Positions 36,408 to 47,787 of a DNA stretch of 64,000 nt are shown here, in pieces. This stretch comes from Sipunculus nudus (lineage: Eukaryota; Annelida; Sipuncula; Golfingiida; Sipunculidae), in assembly GCA_026874595.1 (NCBI GenBank), contig CM049310.1, positions 2,604,001 to 2,668,000 on the forward strand, read 5' to 3'. The translations under genes were made by a program, and so were the position numbers. The first letter of the stretch is position 1. Every line of letters starts with the position of its first letter. The notes under the pieces were generated by a model. That model was not told the origin of the DNA and ran no database searches. It saw only the letters and a program-made list of their open reading frames with translations.

Positions 36408-36415
36408 CCAGTACC
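36408..36415. repeat. Target-site duplication, right (CCAGTACC)
   Basis: Matches 35571-35578 exactly and marks the right border of the MITE. Confidence 0.75.
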
Positions 36416-36650
36416 CATTCCTTGTGTTACGACCAGGGTCAGGGACTTAGAAGATGATTTGTATGGCATTCAAACACAAAACCTAGTTGTCTCAATTCAG
36501 CAACCTAACCACGAAACCACAAGGCTCCATAGTATATACTAAATAATTTATATTTTAATTGTGATATTTATAATTATAATCAATATATTTTATTTATATT
36601 TATAAATATTGACAAATAGTATACTTTATAAAGAAATCTTATTGTTCCAG

Positions 36651-36793
36651 GTCTTAAGGTAGTGGATATTTCCGTTGGATCTGGGAATGGAACGCATCTT
36701 TATGAAACCTTAAAGCACGAAGTTTACATAAGGAGAGACGGCAGTATACAGGGTCCCCTCAAACCCAGCCAGATACAAGAGTGGACGAGGGTG
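36651..36793 (+). CDS. SLFNL1: Schlafen-like protein, coding exon 3 of 4 (end of AlbA_2)
   Basis: Acceptor TTGTTCCAG at 36650 and donor GTG/GTAAGT at 36794. Encodes residues 257-304: VVDISVGSGNGTHLYETL, then KHEVYIRRDGSIQGPLKPSQ and IQEWTR. The VYIRR-GS-QGPL string is the clearest SLFNL1-type signature in the protein. Confidence 0.87.
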
Positions 36794-37172
36794 GTAAGTC
36801 ATGTCAAGCTGAAGATTATGTCCTCCGTGCATGGTTGTCCTGCTTGTAGAATGAAAGGTAACAGGGAACAAGTTACAGATAAGTGTATAACATGAGGATT
36901 TAAGGGGTGCGTTTCATCAGTTAAAGTTACTAAAATTGTTCTTCATCAAAACTGACTTTATTTCCCATTTTTACCCCCCACAAACTTATGACTTTATTTC
37001 CTACTAAAGCTTTTGACTTTTTCACAGCCTTTGAAATTTTCCTATTCACCAGTTGCCCCTTTAAGGAAGACATTACTCAAAATAAATGAATTAACTTCAA
37101 GTTAATACCTTTCGAATTTTTTTTATATTTTACCCCATTGTCACTAGTAAAATGTGATTTAATTTTTCAAAG

Positions 37173-37322
37173 AAACTGCGAGATGAGCAGAGACAGCAAG
37201 ACAAAGAGCTGCACAACATGGAAGAGAAGGACAGGCTAATGAAGGAAGAGCTGAAGAAGCTGAGGGGGGAGCTGGCAGCAGCCAAGCAGCAGAAACCATC
37301 CAAAATGTGTGTCATCTCATAG
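37173..37322 (+). CDS. SLFNL1: Schlafen-like protein, coding exon 4 of 4 (coiled coil and CaaX box)
   Basis: Acceptor TTTTTCAAAG at 37172, in phase 0 with exon 3. Encodes residues 305-353: a charged helix (RDEQRQQDKELHNMEEKDRL, then KEELKKLRGELAAAKQQK) predicted to form a coiled coil. The chain ends in Cys-Val-Ile-Ser, a C-terminal CaaX motif of the farnesyl type, with nearby lysines (KPSK) before it. If used, the motif would tether the protein to membranes. The last 66 coding bases, from 37257 to the TAG, are also the first part of a 92-bp tandem array. Confidence 0.82.
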   Translation, partial: KLRDEQRQQDKELHNMEEKDRLMKEELKKLRGELAAAKQQKPSKMCVIS

Positions 37323-37880
37323 CAGAGGGGGAAAGGAGAAAGTTCTAGAAGCTGAGGGGGGAGCTGGCAGCAGCCAGGCAGCAGAAACCATCCAAAATGT
37401 GTGTCATCTCATAGCAGAGGGGGAGAGGAGAAAAATCTAGAAGCTGAGGGGGGAACTGGCAGCAGCCAAGCAGCAGAAACCATCCAAAATGTGTGTTATC
37501 TCATAGCAGAGGGGGAAAGGAGAAAGTTCTAGAAGCTGAGGGGGGAACTGTCAGCAGCCAGGCAGCAGAAACCATCCAAAATGTGTGTCATCTCATAGCA
37601 GAGGGGGAAAGGAGAAAGTTCTAGAAGCTGAGGGGGGAGCTGGCAGCAGCCAGGCAGTAGAAACCATCCAAAATGTGTGTCATCTCATAGCAGAGGGGGG
37701 AAGGAGAAAGTTCTAGAAGCTGAGGGGGGAGCTGGCAGCAGCCAAGCAGCAGAAACCATCCAAAATGTGTGTCATCTCATAGCAGAGGGGGAGAGGAGAA
37801 AGTTCTAGAAGCTGAGGGGGGGGAACTGGCAGCAGCCAGGCAGCAAAAAACCATCCAAAATATGTCATCTTATAACGGGG
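37257..37880 (+). repeat. 92-bp tandem array starting in the last coding exon
   Basis: Seven units start at 37257, 37349, 37441, 37533, 37625, 37717 and 37809, each exactly 92 bp apart. Each unit begins AAGCTGAGGGGGGAGCTGGC and holds a copy of the last 22 codons of the schlafen-like gene with the stop, plus a 26-bp spacer rich in purines. Only the first copy is translated. Later units differ by a few substitutions and the last by extra G and A residues. Confidence 0.93.
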
Positions 37881-38280
37881 AGGGGGGGGGGCTTGAGAGA
37901 ATGCAGGCAGACAGGTGGGAGAGACATAAAGATAAAGGGAGAAAAAGAGATAAAGATAAATAGAGCAGGAATGAGAGTGTAAAAGAAAAATAGTGAGAAC
38001 AATAGATTTAAAAAATATTTAATTTATATGCTGGTACTGTTGGTATTTATTATGCTAAGGGAAAAAATTGTTAATATATAAGGAATTTGATCCTTGTTCC
38101 ACAGGTTGCTGTTATTACATTCACCAGCATAGCTCAATTTGAGTTTTAGAATTTTCAGAATGTTTGAAGCGTCTGGTAAATAGCAAGGCATTTTAGTTCT
38201 TTAGTCATTAAATGCCTTAACTGTTTGTGAACATCATGGCTAGTTATAGATGGGGATACACTTTTTTATTGTAAAACAGA

Positions 38281-38656
38281 GATTTTGCACACATTATCAG
38301 ATGAAGCATGGTATGTGGGAATGCTGAGACCTATTTTATTAGATTTTGCACACATTATCAGATGAAACATGGTATGTGGGAATGCTGAGACATATTTTAT
38401 TAGATTTTGCACACATTATCATATGAAGCATGGTATGTGGGAATGCTGAGACATATTTTATTTTCATGATATTGCACACATTATCAGATGAAGCATGGTA
38501 TGTGGGAATGCTGAGACATATTTTATTAGATTTTGCACACATTATCAGATGAAGCATGGTATGTGGGAATGCTGAGACATATTTTATTAGATTTTGCACA
38601 CATTATCAAAATAAGCATGGTATGTGGGAATGCTGAGACATATTTTATTTTCATGA
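38281..38656 (+). repeat. 61-bp tandem array, six units
   Basis: Units begin GATTTTGCACACATTATCAG at 38281, 38342, 38403, 38468 (65-bp step), 38529 and 38590. Units three and six end in TTTTCATGATA instead of TTAGA, which hints at a three-unit higher order. Confidence 0.92.
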
Positions 38657-40162
38657 TAAATATTTTCTTGCCATTGTCTTTCTGAATTCAGATAAACCAG
38701 CTTTGATCTGTGATAATTTTTTATTTTTATATGTTAATTTATAATTGGAAAACTGAGGCCTCATTAATTTATTAGCATTTTATTTAAAAAAAACTTCATC
38801 GCAAAAACCATGAAATCTCACTATTTTCTCATTTTACTCATAATTCATTCATCATTATTGCAGTCAATCATCATGTCAACAAACTGTATAGATAATCAAA
38901 ATAGCAAAATGTGATCACACAACAGAATGTTCAATTACAGCCAAGTACAATAAGGATTAGAGCACTTTTCACCTAGTGACATTGTTTTGATATACATTTT
39001 TTTGTTGTATGAACACTGTTACGTACAGTATGGTCTCATTATTCTAAGGAACCCTCAAGGTATTCTGTCAACCTTGTAAGGTAAAAAGCAGTGTCATTTA
39101 TTTTTTGTGGATCGTATCATCTTCATCAGGTCACAAAAACGTGGAGTCCTGGCTGAAGACTGTTTATAGTTATTACAGTACACAGTCTTTCTGTTTAATG
39201 CATTGACTTTATGGTAAATTATTTTCAGATTCTTATACTTGTAAATGTTGGCAGCTATCAGCTAAAAAATTGTTATATGCATTTGTAGCCATTCTTGCCC
39301 AAAGCTAAATTGCATGTAGTTTAAGTGTTAGTCACTAGGTGTCAGTAGTGATGCATTAGCAATAGTAGATTAAACAGTGGTATTTTTGTGAATACTCAAT
39401 AAGATAATATGTTATCAACAGATTTGATTGGTATTGCTGTAGTATTTGGCTTTACGAATATCATGAAGACAAAATAAAAAAGGTTCACAATGTATTTATT
39501 TGATGACTAGACATGTTATCAACCATGTACTGAGTCACTTTATTTTATAAAGTAACATTAGTTTGCACAGTACACTAGCAAGTAATAAACAATAAAGGAA
39601 ATAAGAGTTTCTCAGTGTCCCTATTACTGGTACAGTGCACATTGCTAGCAGCTTGACAAAATTCCAGGGCAGCACATCTTGTTGATTTAATCTTGGTACT
39701 TTGTGCAGGCAGATATGGGTGCGTTAGCCTGATAATGTGATATGACTCATAATAATTGGACCATGCTATGAGCTTGGCATCTCGCATCACACATATGCAG
39801 AGGAACCTATATATGATTGACAACATGGCCGCTTTGTTCACTCTTTTAGATTATACTTAATTCAGGATGTGTTACATTTTCTTTGGAAAAAGAAATGATT
39901 AAATATGAAATTTAACCACTCTTTTTAGTGTTGATTATCTTGACCTTTATTTTAAGTGCCTACATTGTTTCAGCACCTATGTATATTTTTTTCCAGTATT
40001 GCTCAAGAATGGAAAGTGAACATTTTTGTTCAACGTAGAGGAATGATGTACCCTTGGATCATAATCCACCAAATAGTTTGGGAATCATCTACATACTTAT
40101 CTAGATCCATGTTACTTTCCCCCAGTAGATGGCCTCTCAAATCCCAATTATTCCTTCAGAGG
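38657..40162. other. Intergenic, no gene seen
   Basis: AT-rich, stops in all frames, no recognisable domain. An AATAAA at about 39472 could serve the schlafen-like transcript but is over 2 kb from its stop. A short minus frame at 39575-39841 has no recognisable content. Confidence 0.5.
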
Positions 40163-43100
40163 GATGTGTATCAGGAATGAAAAAGGCACACACAATGATG
40201 TGTATCAGGAATGAAAAGGGCACACACAATGAGGTGTATCAGGAATGAAAAGGGCACACACAATGAGGTGTATCAGGAATGAAAAGGGCACACACAATGA
40301 GGTGTATCAGGAATGAAAAGGGCACACACAATGAGGTGTATCAGGAATGAAAAGGGCATACACAATGAGGTGTATCAGGAATGAAAAGGGCACACACAAT
40401 GATGTGTATCAGGAATGAAAAGGGCACACACAATGATGTGTATCAGGAATGAAAAGGGCATACACAATGAGGTGTATCAGGAATGAAAAGGGCACACACA
40501 ATGATGTGTATCAGGAATGAAAAGGGCACACACACTGTGACAGTGATATGTATCAGGAATGAAAAAGGTACACACAATGATGTGTATCAGGAATGAAAAG
40601 GGCACACACAATGAGGTGTATCAGGAATGAAAAGGGCACACACGATGTGTATCAGGAATGAAAAGGGCACACACAATGATGTGTATCAGGAATGAAAAGG
40701 GCATACACAATGAGGTGTATCAGGAATGAAAAGGGCACACACAATGATGTGTATCAGGAATGAAAAGGGCACACACAATGATGTGTATCAGGAATGAAAA
40801 GGGCATACACAATGAGGTGTATCAGGAATGAAAAGGGCACACACAATGATGTGTATCAGGAATGAAAAGGGCACACACACTGTGACAGTGATATGTATCA
40901 GGAATGAAAAAGGTACACACAATGATGTGTATAAGGAATGAAAAGGGCACACACAATGAGGTGTATCAGGAATGAAAAGGGCACACACAATGATGTGTAT
41001 CAGGAATGAAAAGGGCACACACAATGGTGTGTATCAGGAATGAAAAGGGCATACACAATGAGGTGTATCAGGAATGAAAAGGGCACACACAATGATGTGT
41101 ATCAGGAATGAAAAGGACACACACAATGAGGTGTATCAGGAATGAAAAGGGCACACACAATGATATGTATCAGGAATGAAAAGGGCACACACAATGATGT
41201 GTATCAGGAATGAAAAGGGCACACACAATGATGTGTATCAGGAATGAAAAGGGCACACACAATGATATGTATCAGGAATGAAAAGGGCACACACAATGAT
41301 GTGTATCAGGAATGAAAAGGGCACACACAATGATGTGTATCAGGAATGAAAAGGACACACACAATGAGGTGTATCAGGAATGAAAAGGGCACACACAATG
41401 ATATGTATCAGGAATGAAAAGGGCACACACAATGATGTGTATCAGGAATGAAAAGGGCACACACAATGATGTGTATCAGGAATGAAAAGGGCACACACAA
41501 TGATGTGTATCAGGAATGAAAAGTGCACACACAATGGTGTGTATCAGGAATGAATAGGGCACACACAATGATGTGTAACAGGAATGAAAAGGGCACTCAC
41601 AATGATGTGTATCAGGAATGAAAAGGGCACACACAATGATATGTATCAGGAATGAAAAGGGCACACACAATGATGTGTATCAGGAATGAAAAGGGCACAC
41701 ACAATGATATGTATCAGGAATGAAAAGGGCACACACAATGATGTGTATCAGGAATGAAAAGGGCACACACAACGATGTGTATCAGGAATGAAAAGGGCAC
41801 ACACAATGATGTGTATCAGGAATGAAAAGGGCACACACAATGATGTGTATCAGGAATGAAAAGGGCACACACAATGATATGTATCAGGAATGAAAAGGGC
41901 ACACACAATGATGTGTATCAGGAATGTAAGGGGCACACACAGTGATATGTATCACGAATGAAAAGGGCACACACAATGATGTGTATCAGGAATGAAAAGG
42001 GCACACACAATGATGTGTATCAGGAATGAAAAGGGCACACACAATGATATGTATCAGGAATGAAAAGGGCACACACAATGATGTGTATCAGGAATGAAAA
42101 GGGCACACACAATGATGTGTATCAGGAATGAAAAGGGCACACACAATGATATGTATCAGGAATGAAAAGGGCACACACAATGATATGTATCAGGAATGAA
42201 AAGGGCACACACAATGATATGTATCAGGAATGAAAAGGGCACACACAGCGATGTGTATCAGGAATGAAAAGGGCACACACAATGATATGTATCAGGAATG
42301 AAAAATGCACACACAATGATGTGTATCAGGAATGAAAAGGGCACACACAGTGATATGTTTCAGGAATGAAAAGGGCACACACAATGATGTGCATCAGGAA
42401 TGAAAAGGGCACACAATGATATGTATCAGGAATGAAAAGGGCACACACAATGATATGTATCAGGAATGAAAAGGGCACACACAATGATATGTATCATGAA
42501 TGAAAAGGGCACACACAGTGATATGTATCAAGAATGAAAAGGGCACACACAATGATATGTATCAGGAATGAAAAGGGCACACACAATGATATGTATCAGG
42601 AATGAAAAGGGCACACACAGTGATGTGTATCAGGAATGAAAAGGGCACACACAATGATGTGTATCAGGAATGAAAAGGGCACACACAATGAGGTGTATCA
42701 GGAATGAAAAGGGCACACACAATGATGTGTATCAGGAATGAAAAGGGCACACACAATGATGTGTATCAGGAATGAAAAGGGCACACACAATGATGTGTAT
42801 CAGGAATGAAAAGGGCACACACAATGATGTGTATCAGGAATGAAAAGGGCATACAAAATGTGTATCAGGAATGAAAAGGGCACACACAATGATCTGTAAT
42901 AGGAATGAAAAGGGCACACACAATGAGGTGTATCAAGAATGAAAAGGGCACACACAATGATGTGTATCAGGAATGAAAAGGGCACACACAATGATGTGTA
43001 TCAGGAATGAAAAGGGCACACAATGATGTGTATCAGGAATGAAAAGGCCACACACAATGATGTGTATCAGGAATGAAAAGAGCACACACAATGATGTGTA

Positions 43101-44828
43101 TCAGGAATGAAAAGTGCACACACAGTGATATGTATCAGGAATGAAAAGGGCACACACAATGATGTGTATCAGGAATGAAAAGGGCACACACAATGATGTG
43201 TATCAGGAATGAAAAGGGCACACACAATGAGGTGTATCAGGAATGAAAAGGGCACACACAATGATGTGTATCAGGAATGAAAAGGGCACACACAATGATG
43301 TGTATCAGGAATGAAAAGGGCATACAAAATGTGTATCAGGAATGAAAAGGGCACACACAATGATGTGTATCAGGAATGAAAAGGGCACACACAATGAGGT
43401 GTATCAGGAATGAAAAGGGCACACACAATGATGTGTATCAGGAATGGAAAGGGCACACACAATGATGTGTATCAGGAATGAAAAGGGCACACACAATGAG
43501 GTGTATCAGGAATGAAAAGGGCACACACAATGATGTGTATCAGGAATGGAAAGGGCACACACAATGATGTGTATCAGGAATGAAAAGGGCATACAAAATG
43601 TGTATCAGGAATGAAAAGGGCACACACAATGATGTGTATCAGGAATGAAAAGGGCACACACAATGATGTGTATCAGAAATGAAAAGGGCACACACAATGA
43701 GGTGTATCAGGAATGAAAAGGGCACACACGATGTGTATCAGGAATGAAAAGGGCACACACAATGAGGTGTATCAGGAATGAAAAGGGCACACACAGTGAT
43801 ATGTATCAGGAATGAAAAGGGCACACACAATGATGTGTATCAGGAATGAAAAGGGCACACACAGTGATATGTATCAGGAATGAAAAGGGCACACACAATG
43901 ATGTGTATCAGGAATGAAAAGGGCACACACAATGATGTGTATCAGGAATGAAAAGGGCACACACAATGATGTGTATCAGGAATGAAAAGGGCACACACAG
44001 TGATGTGTATCAGGAATGAAAAGGGCACACACAATGAGGTGTATCAGAAATGAAAAGGGCACACACAATGATGTGTATCAGGAATGAAAAGGGCACACAC
44101 AATGATGTGTATCAGGAATGAAAAGGGCACACACAATGATGTGTATCAGGAATGAAAAGGGCACACACAATGATGTGTATCAGGAATGAAAAGGGCACAC
44201 ACAATGAGGTGTATCAGGAATGAAAAGGGCACACACGATGATGTGTATCAGGAATGAAAAGGGCACACACAATGATGTGCATCAGGAATGAAAAGGGCAT
44301 ACAAAATGTGTATCAGGAATGAAAAGGGCACACACAATGATGTGTATCAGGAATGAAAAGTGCACACACAATGATATGTATCAGGAATGAAAAGGGCATA
44401 CACAATGATGTGTATCAGGAATGAAAAGGGCACACACAATGATGTGTATCAGGAATGAAAAGGGCATACAAAATGTGTATCAGGAATGAAAAGGGCACAC
44501 ACTATGAGGTGTATCAGGAATGAAAAGGGCACACACAATGAGGTGAATCAGGAATGAAAAGGGCACACACAATGAGGTGTATCAGGAATGAAAAGGGCAC
44601 ACACAATGAGGTGTATCAGGAATGAAAAAGGGCACACACAGTGATATGTATCAGGAATGAAAAGGGCACACACAATGATGTGTATCAGGAATTAAAAGGG
44701 CACACACAATGATGTGTATCAGGAATGAAAAGGGCATACAAAATGTGTATCAGGAATGAAAAGGGCACACACAATGATGTGTATCAGGAATGAAAAGGGC
44801 ATACAAAATGTGTATCAGGAATGAAAAT
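40163..44828. repeat. 34-bp minisatellite, about 135 units
   Basis: The consensus unit is GTGTATCAGGAATGAAAAGG plus GCACACACAATGAT (34 bp). Three interchangeable variants differ before TGTATC: GATG, GAGG and GATA. A rare variant with CTGTGACAGTGATATG occurs at about 40532 and 40878, giving a higher-order period near 346 bp. A shortened unit (GGGCATACAAAATGTGTATC) occurs only in the right third (42848, 43320, 43590, 44297, 44466, 44736, 44800). It lies between the two convergent genes. There are no unique spacers. Confidence 0.96.
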
Positions 44829-46982
44829 CTCATGATATTTAGTGTTTACTGAAGAAGGTTGTACATTTAGTCCAATGCCACCATGCTCATCCAAGACACC
44901 AGAATTTATTATTATTTGATACATGGTCCTCTAATTTTATCAGTTTTGCATTACCTTAAGGTATCTGATCCCATTAATATGCATAGAGTTCAATAGCTGT
45001 GAACACAACAAACTTTTTTTTTTAAATAAAATTTTCAGGAAGATCAATTATATGTATGATCACCTTGGATGTGAATGTAGACTATGGCAGAGGTGTGTAT
45101 TCTCTGACTTCTGTCTACTTTTCTCCTTTTTGTTAAAAATCAGAAAAAGTTAGATTTTTGTTGGTGCAAATCCTCTGTGTCCTCCTTTGTTATCAGCTTT
45201 AAACATGTTTTAAAGGATAAATAACAGATCATACTCTATTGAATAAATTTTATTTTATAACAATATTCACTATACATAAATATTAAATAATTTGATTAAA
45301 AAACTAGATTTTGAAATGCAGTGTTTGCACTTTCTCACCCCATCACTTAAATTTGCATTCATAATGTGGAAATTGTATCAAGGACAAACAGACTTTTTCT
45401 GAATATAGCATAATTATCTGGACATATGGTACAGTACATATTGTATTTATAATATGTTGATATAAGAAAATCACTGCAAGGTTACAACAAATCACAAACT
45501 ATTGTAACTGAGCAATTCAAATGGATATAAAAAAGTACTACTATAAAACATTCAAAACCTTTGATTCATATGCAGGGAATTAGAGTCTCTGAATATCAAG
45601 TTTTATATGCAAGGAGCTAGGAACTTGAATAATCCTAGGTCATAACATTTTGTTATAAGTCAACCAAAATGACACATTGTATAAATCCATCTTCTGACCC
45701 TATTTGTAATAGATTTGCTGAGTCACTTCTGGCACCAAAATAAGGTGCAAGCTGTTTAATAATTAGTTCACAGAATAATTGAGTAATGTAATATGTCGTT
45801 TATTACACTTTTGTATAAAAGTCCAAAATCAGAATATCAAAGCATTCCCAGTCACCTCTTTATATTGTAGGCCTCAAGTCCAACTGAATCACTGCATGTT
45901 CTTAGCAGGAATCCTGCGCCTATTTATTAACTGACCTTTCTGATACCAGTGACACAGGGGGTACTAGATTATACCAGTCAGTAAGAGCTTGTTACATAAT
46001 CGCCTGTCCATGCACTAGCTGCTGGTGTGACCGTGACATACAGGCCATGTGCTTGATGACACTTTGTGACACTATCATTTAAACACTGGAGTGAATATCT
46101 TTGAAGTCTCTAACAATAATATTTCACCATCATGTCATTCAGTATGATTTGACTAGGGACCTTCAGCTCCAAAGTCCAACCCCTTAACCATTAGGCTTTG
46201 TCCTACCCCTCAAGTATGATATATTACTGATCTACATTTTGTATATATTAATATATCACAGCTTTAAATGAGAAGTAATATATGTATATTATAATATGTA
46301 TATGATGGTGAGATGAGTAAGCTGGAAAGAAAATTTTGCTTCAAATTTGTTGGTGCAGTACATGGCAGTATTGTAACCAATCTGTATAACATTGTACGCC
46401 ATCATTCAGTGACCAGTATCCTCATCTATATCATGCATTATACATGAGCAAACTGACCAATTACAATGCTCCTTTTGAGAAACTGACCACTCACAGGAAA
46501 TGGTGTGGGTAACACATGATATAGATGATTATCCAACCCACCAAGTCAGGGCAAAAAGCATTGATGCTCTAGTTACATAATTTAAGAATCAGGAACACCT
46601 CTGATTGAGCTCACTGTATTCTGTATAAACTGATACCCATAACATGGTTCTAATAAGTTATAATTAATCATAAAATAGAGATGTATCACTGGACATAAGA
46701 TATCATTAAATGGTTTTCAAACTAAGCAAATTCTGTAAAATATACAAAGTGTAAAACTGAACTGATTTTGTCCTTGCACTGTAGAAAATTTATTTTTCAT
46801 CTAAGACAATACTGTAAAATATACAAAGTGTAAAAATGAACTGATTTTGTCCTTGCACTGTAGAAAATTTACTCAGAATCTGTGTTGAATAAACTCAAAT
46901 AAGCTTTACAGAGAATATTGGTAAAACTATCACAAAATCATACAAGTATAATGTAAATGTACAAATTAATGTAATTTTCAAT
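44829..46982. other. Intergenic, no gene seen
   Basis: AT-rich with stops in all frames. It holds a direct repeat of about 60 bp (next entry) and nothing else recognisable. Confidence 0.5.
46733..46871 (+). repeat. Two-copy direct repeat, 78-bp step
   Basis: The block CTGTAAAATATACAAAGTGT to TGCACTGTAGAAAATTTA occurs at 46733-46793 and again at 46811-46871 with one or two differences. Confidence 0.85.
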
Positions 46983-46988
46983 TTTATT
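46983..46988 (-). terminator. WDR38: Polyadenylation signal for WDR38
   Basis: TTTATT on the plus strand reads AATAAA on the minus strand, about 120 bases after the WDR38 stop codon. Confidence 0.45.
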
Positions 46989-47108
46989 AATTTCTGAAAT
47001 AAGTTGTTTGCAAAAGTATGATACTCGACTTATGGAGTTTGAGAACTGCCATCTTCATATGCAAATCATAACATTTAAATTCTTCTGCACATATTTCATA
47101 GTGATGTC

Positions 47109-47201
47109 CTAAAGCATGGCCAATGTCACATATGCTGCTCCTGAGGCGACCAAAGCTCCACGAGGGTTAAACCCACATTGTTGTACTGACTCTGTTTGTC
47201 C
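47109..47201 (-). CDS. WDR38: WDR38-like protein, coding exon 8 of 8
   Basis: Acceptor TTTTCACAG directly before GGACAAACAG, joining in frame to the GAG that ends exon 7. Encodes GQTESVQQCGFNPRGALVAS and then GAAYVTLAML, stop. It corresponds to the last, degenerate blade of human WDR38 (the CAFTPDGKILVSGA region), here without a long tail. It is too short and too shifted from the exon 7 frame to be seen by simple frame scanning; the splice junction and homology support it. Confidence 0.82.
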   Translation of the reverse strand, partial: GQTESVQQCGFNPRGALVASGAAYVTLAML

Positions 47202-47589
47202 CTGTGAAAACCAAACACACTCACTTTGCTCAGTACCTCTATTTTACAGTTTTTATTGCATAAATTTATTATCTGCCAGCATTTTGATAACAGGGAAGAA
47301 CTGGTTATAAAAATGGCTGGTGACAAATGGAAGAAAGAGGAAAAAGCTTGACAATTTTCTGTGTATTTTCCAGGATTTGCCATGGACCAATTAAGCCAAT
47401 GCACTCTTATCAGGCATGATCCAGTGTGAAATAGATACAGATGTGAAGACATTTTTTATAATTGTCCACTGGGTTTTTGGAGCGACTGATTCTAAATGAA
47501 AGAAAAACCCCACAAAATAAGTCTGTTTTACCGAAGTATGTAATATGCATGGTACAAACACATACCTCTAAAACAGACCAAAAACATAC

Positions 47590-47787
47590 CTCTAAAACTT
47601 TTTGACACTTCCCAGAAACGACATCCCATACCCGTACTGTCTCATCATCACAAGCGCTGGCCAGATAGAGGCTGTCCGGAGAGAAAGCCACTGCCTGTAT
47701 CCATCCTTCGTGGCCTTTGAGCACATACAGAGTCTTTGCCGTCCGAGGGTTCCATAGTCTGATTGTTCTGTCCCAGGAACCCGAGGC
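47590..47787 (-). CDS. WDR38: WDR38-like protein, coding exon 7 of 8
   Basis: Acceptor AACATTCAAG/GCC, donor GAG/GTATGT. Encodes ASGSWDRTIRLWNPRTAKTL, then LKGHEGWIQAVAFSPDSLYL and DDETVRVWDVVSGKCQKVLE: the end of one WD40 blade and a full further blade with the usual GH and WD dipeptides. The acceptor uses AAG, weaker than the CAG found in the array units that copy this same junction just upstream in the intron. Confidence 0.92.

Noticed and set aside
40163-44828. CRISPR-like repeat array
   Set aside because: Units are contiguous and similar throughout, with no unique spacers, and the DNA is animal; it is a minisatellite.
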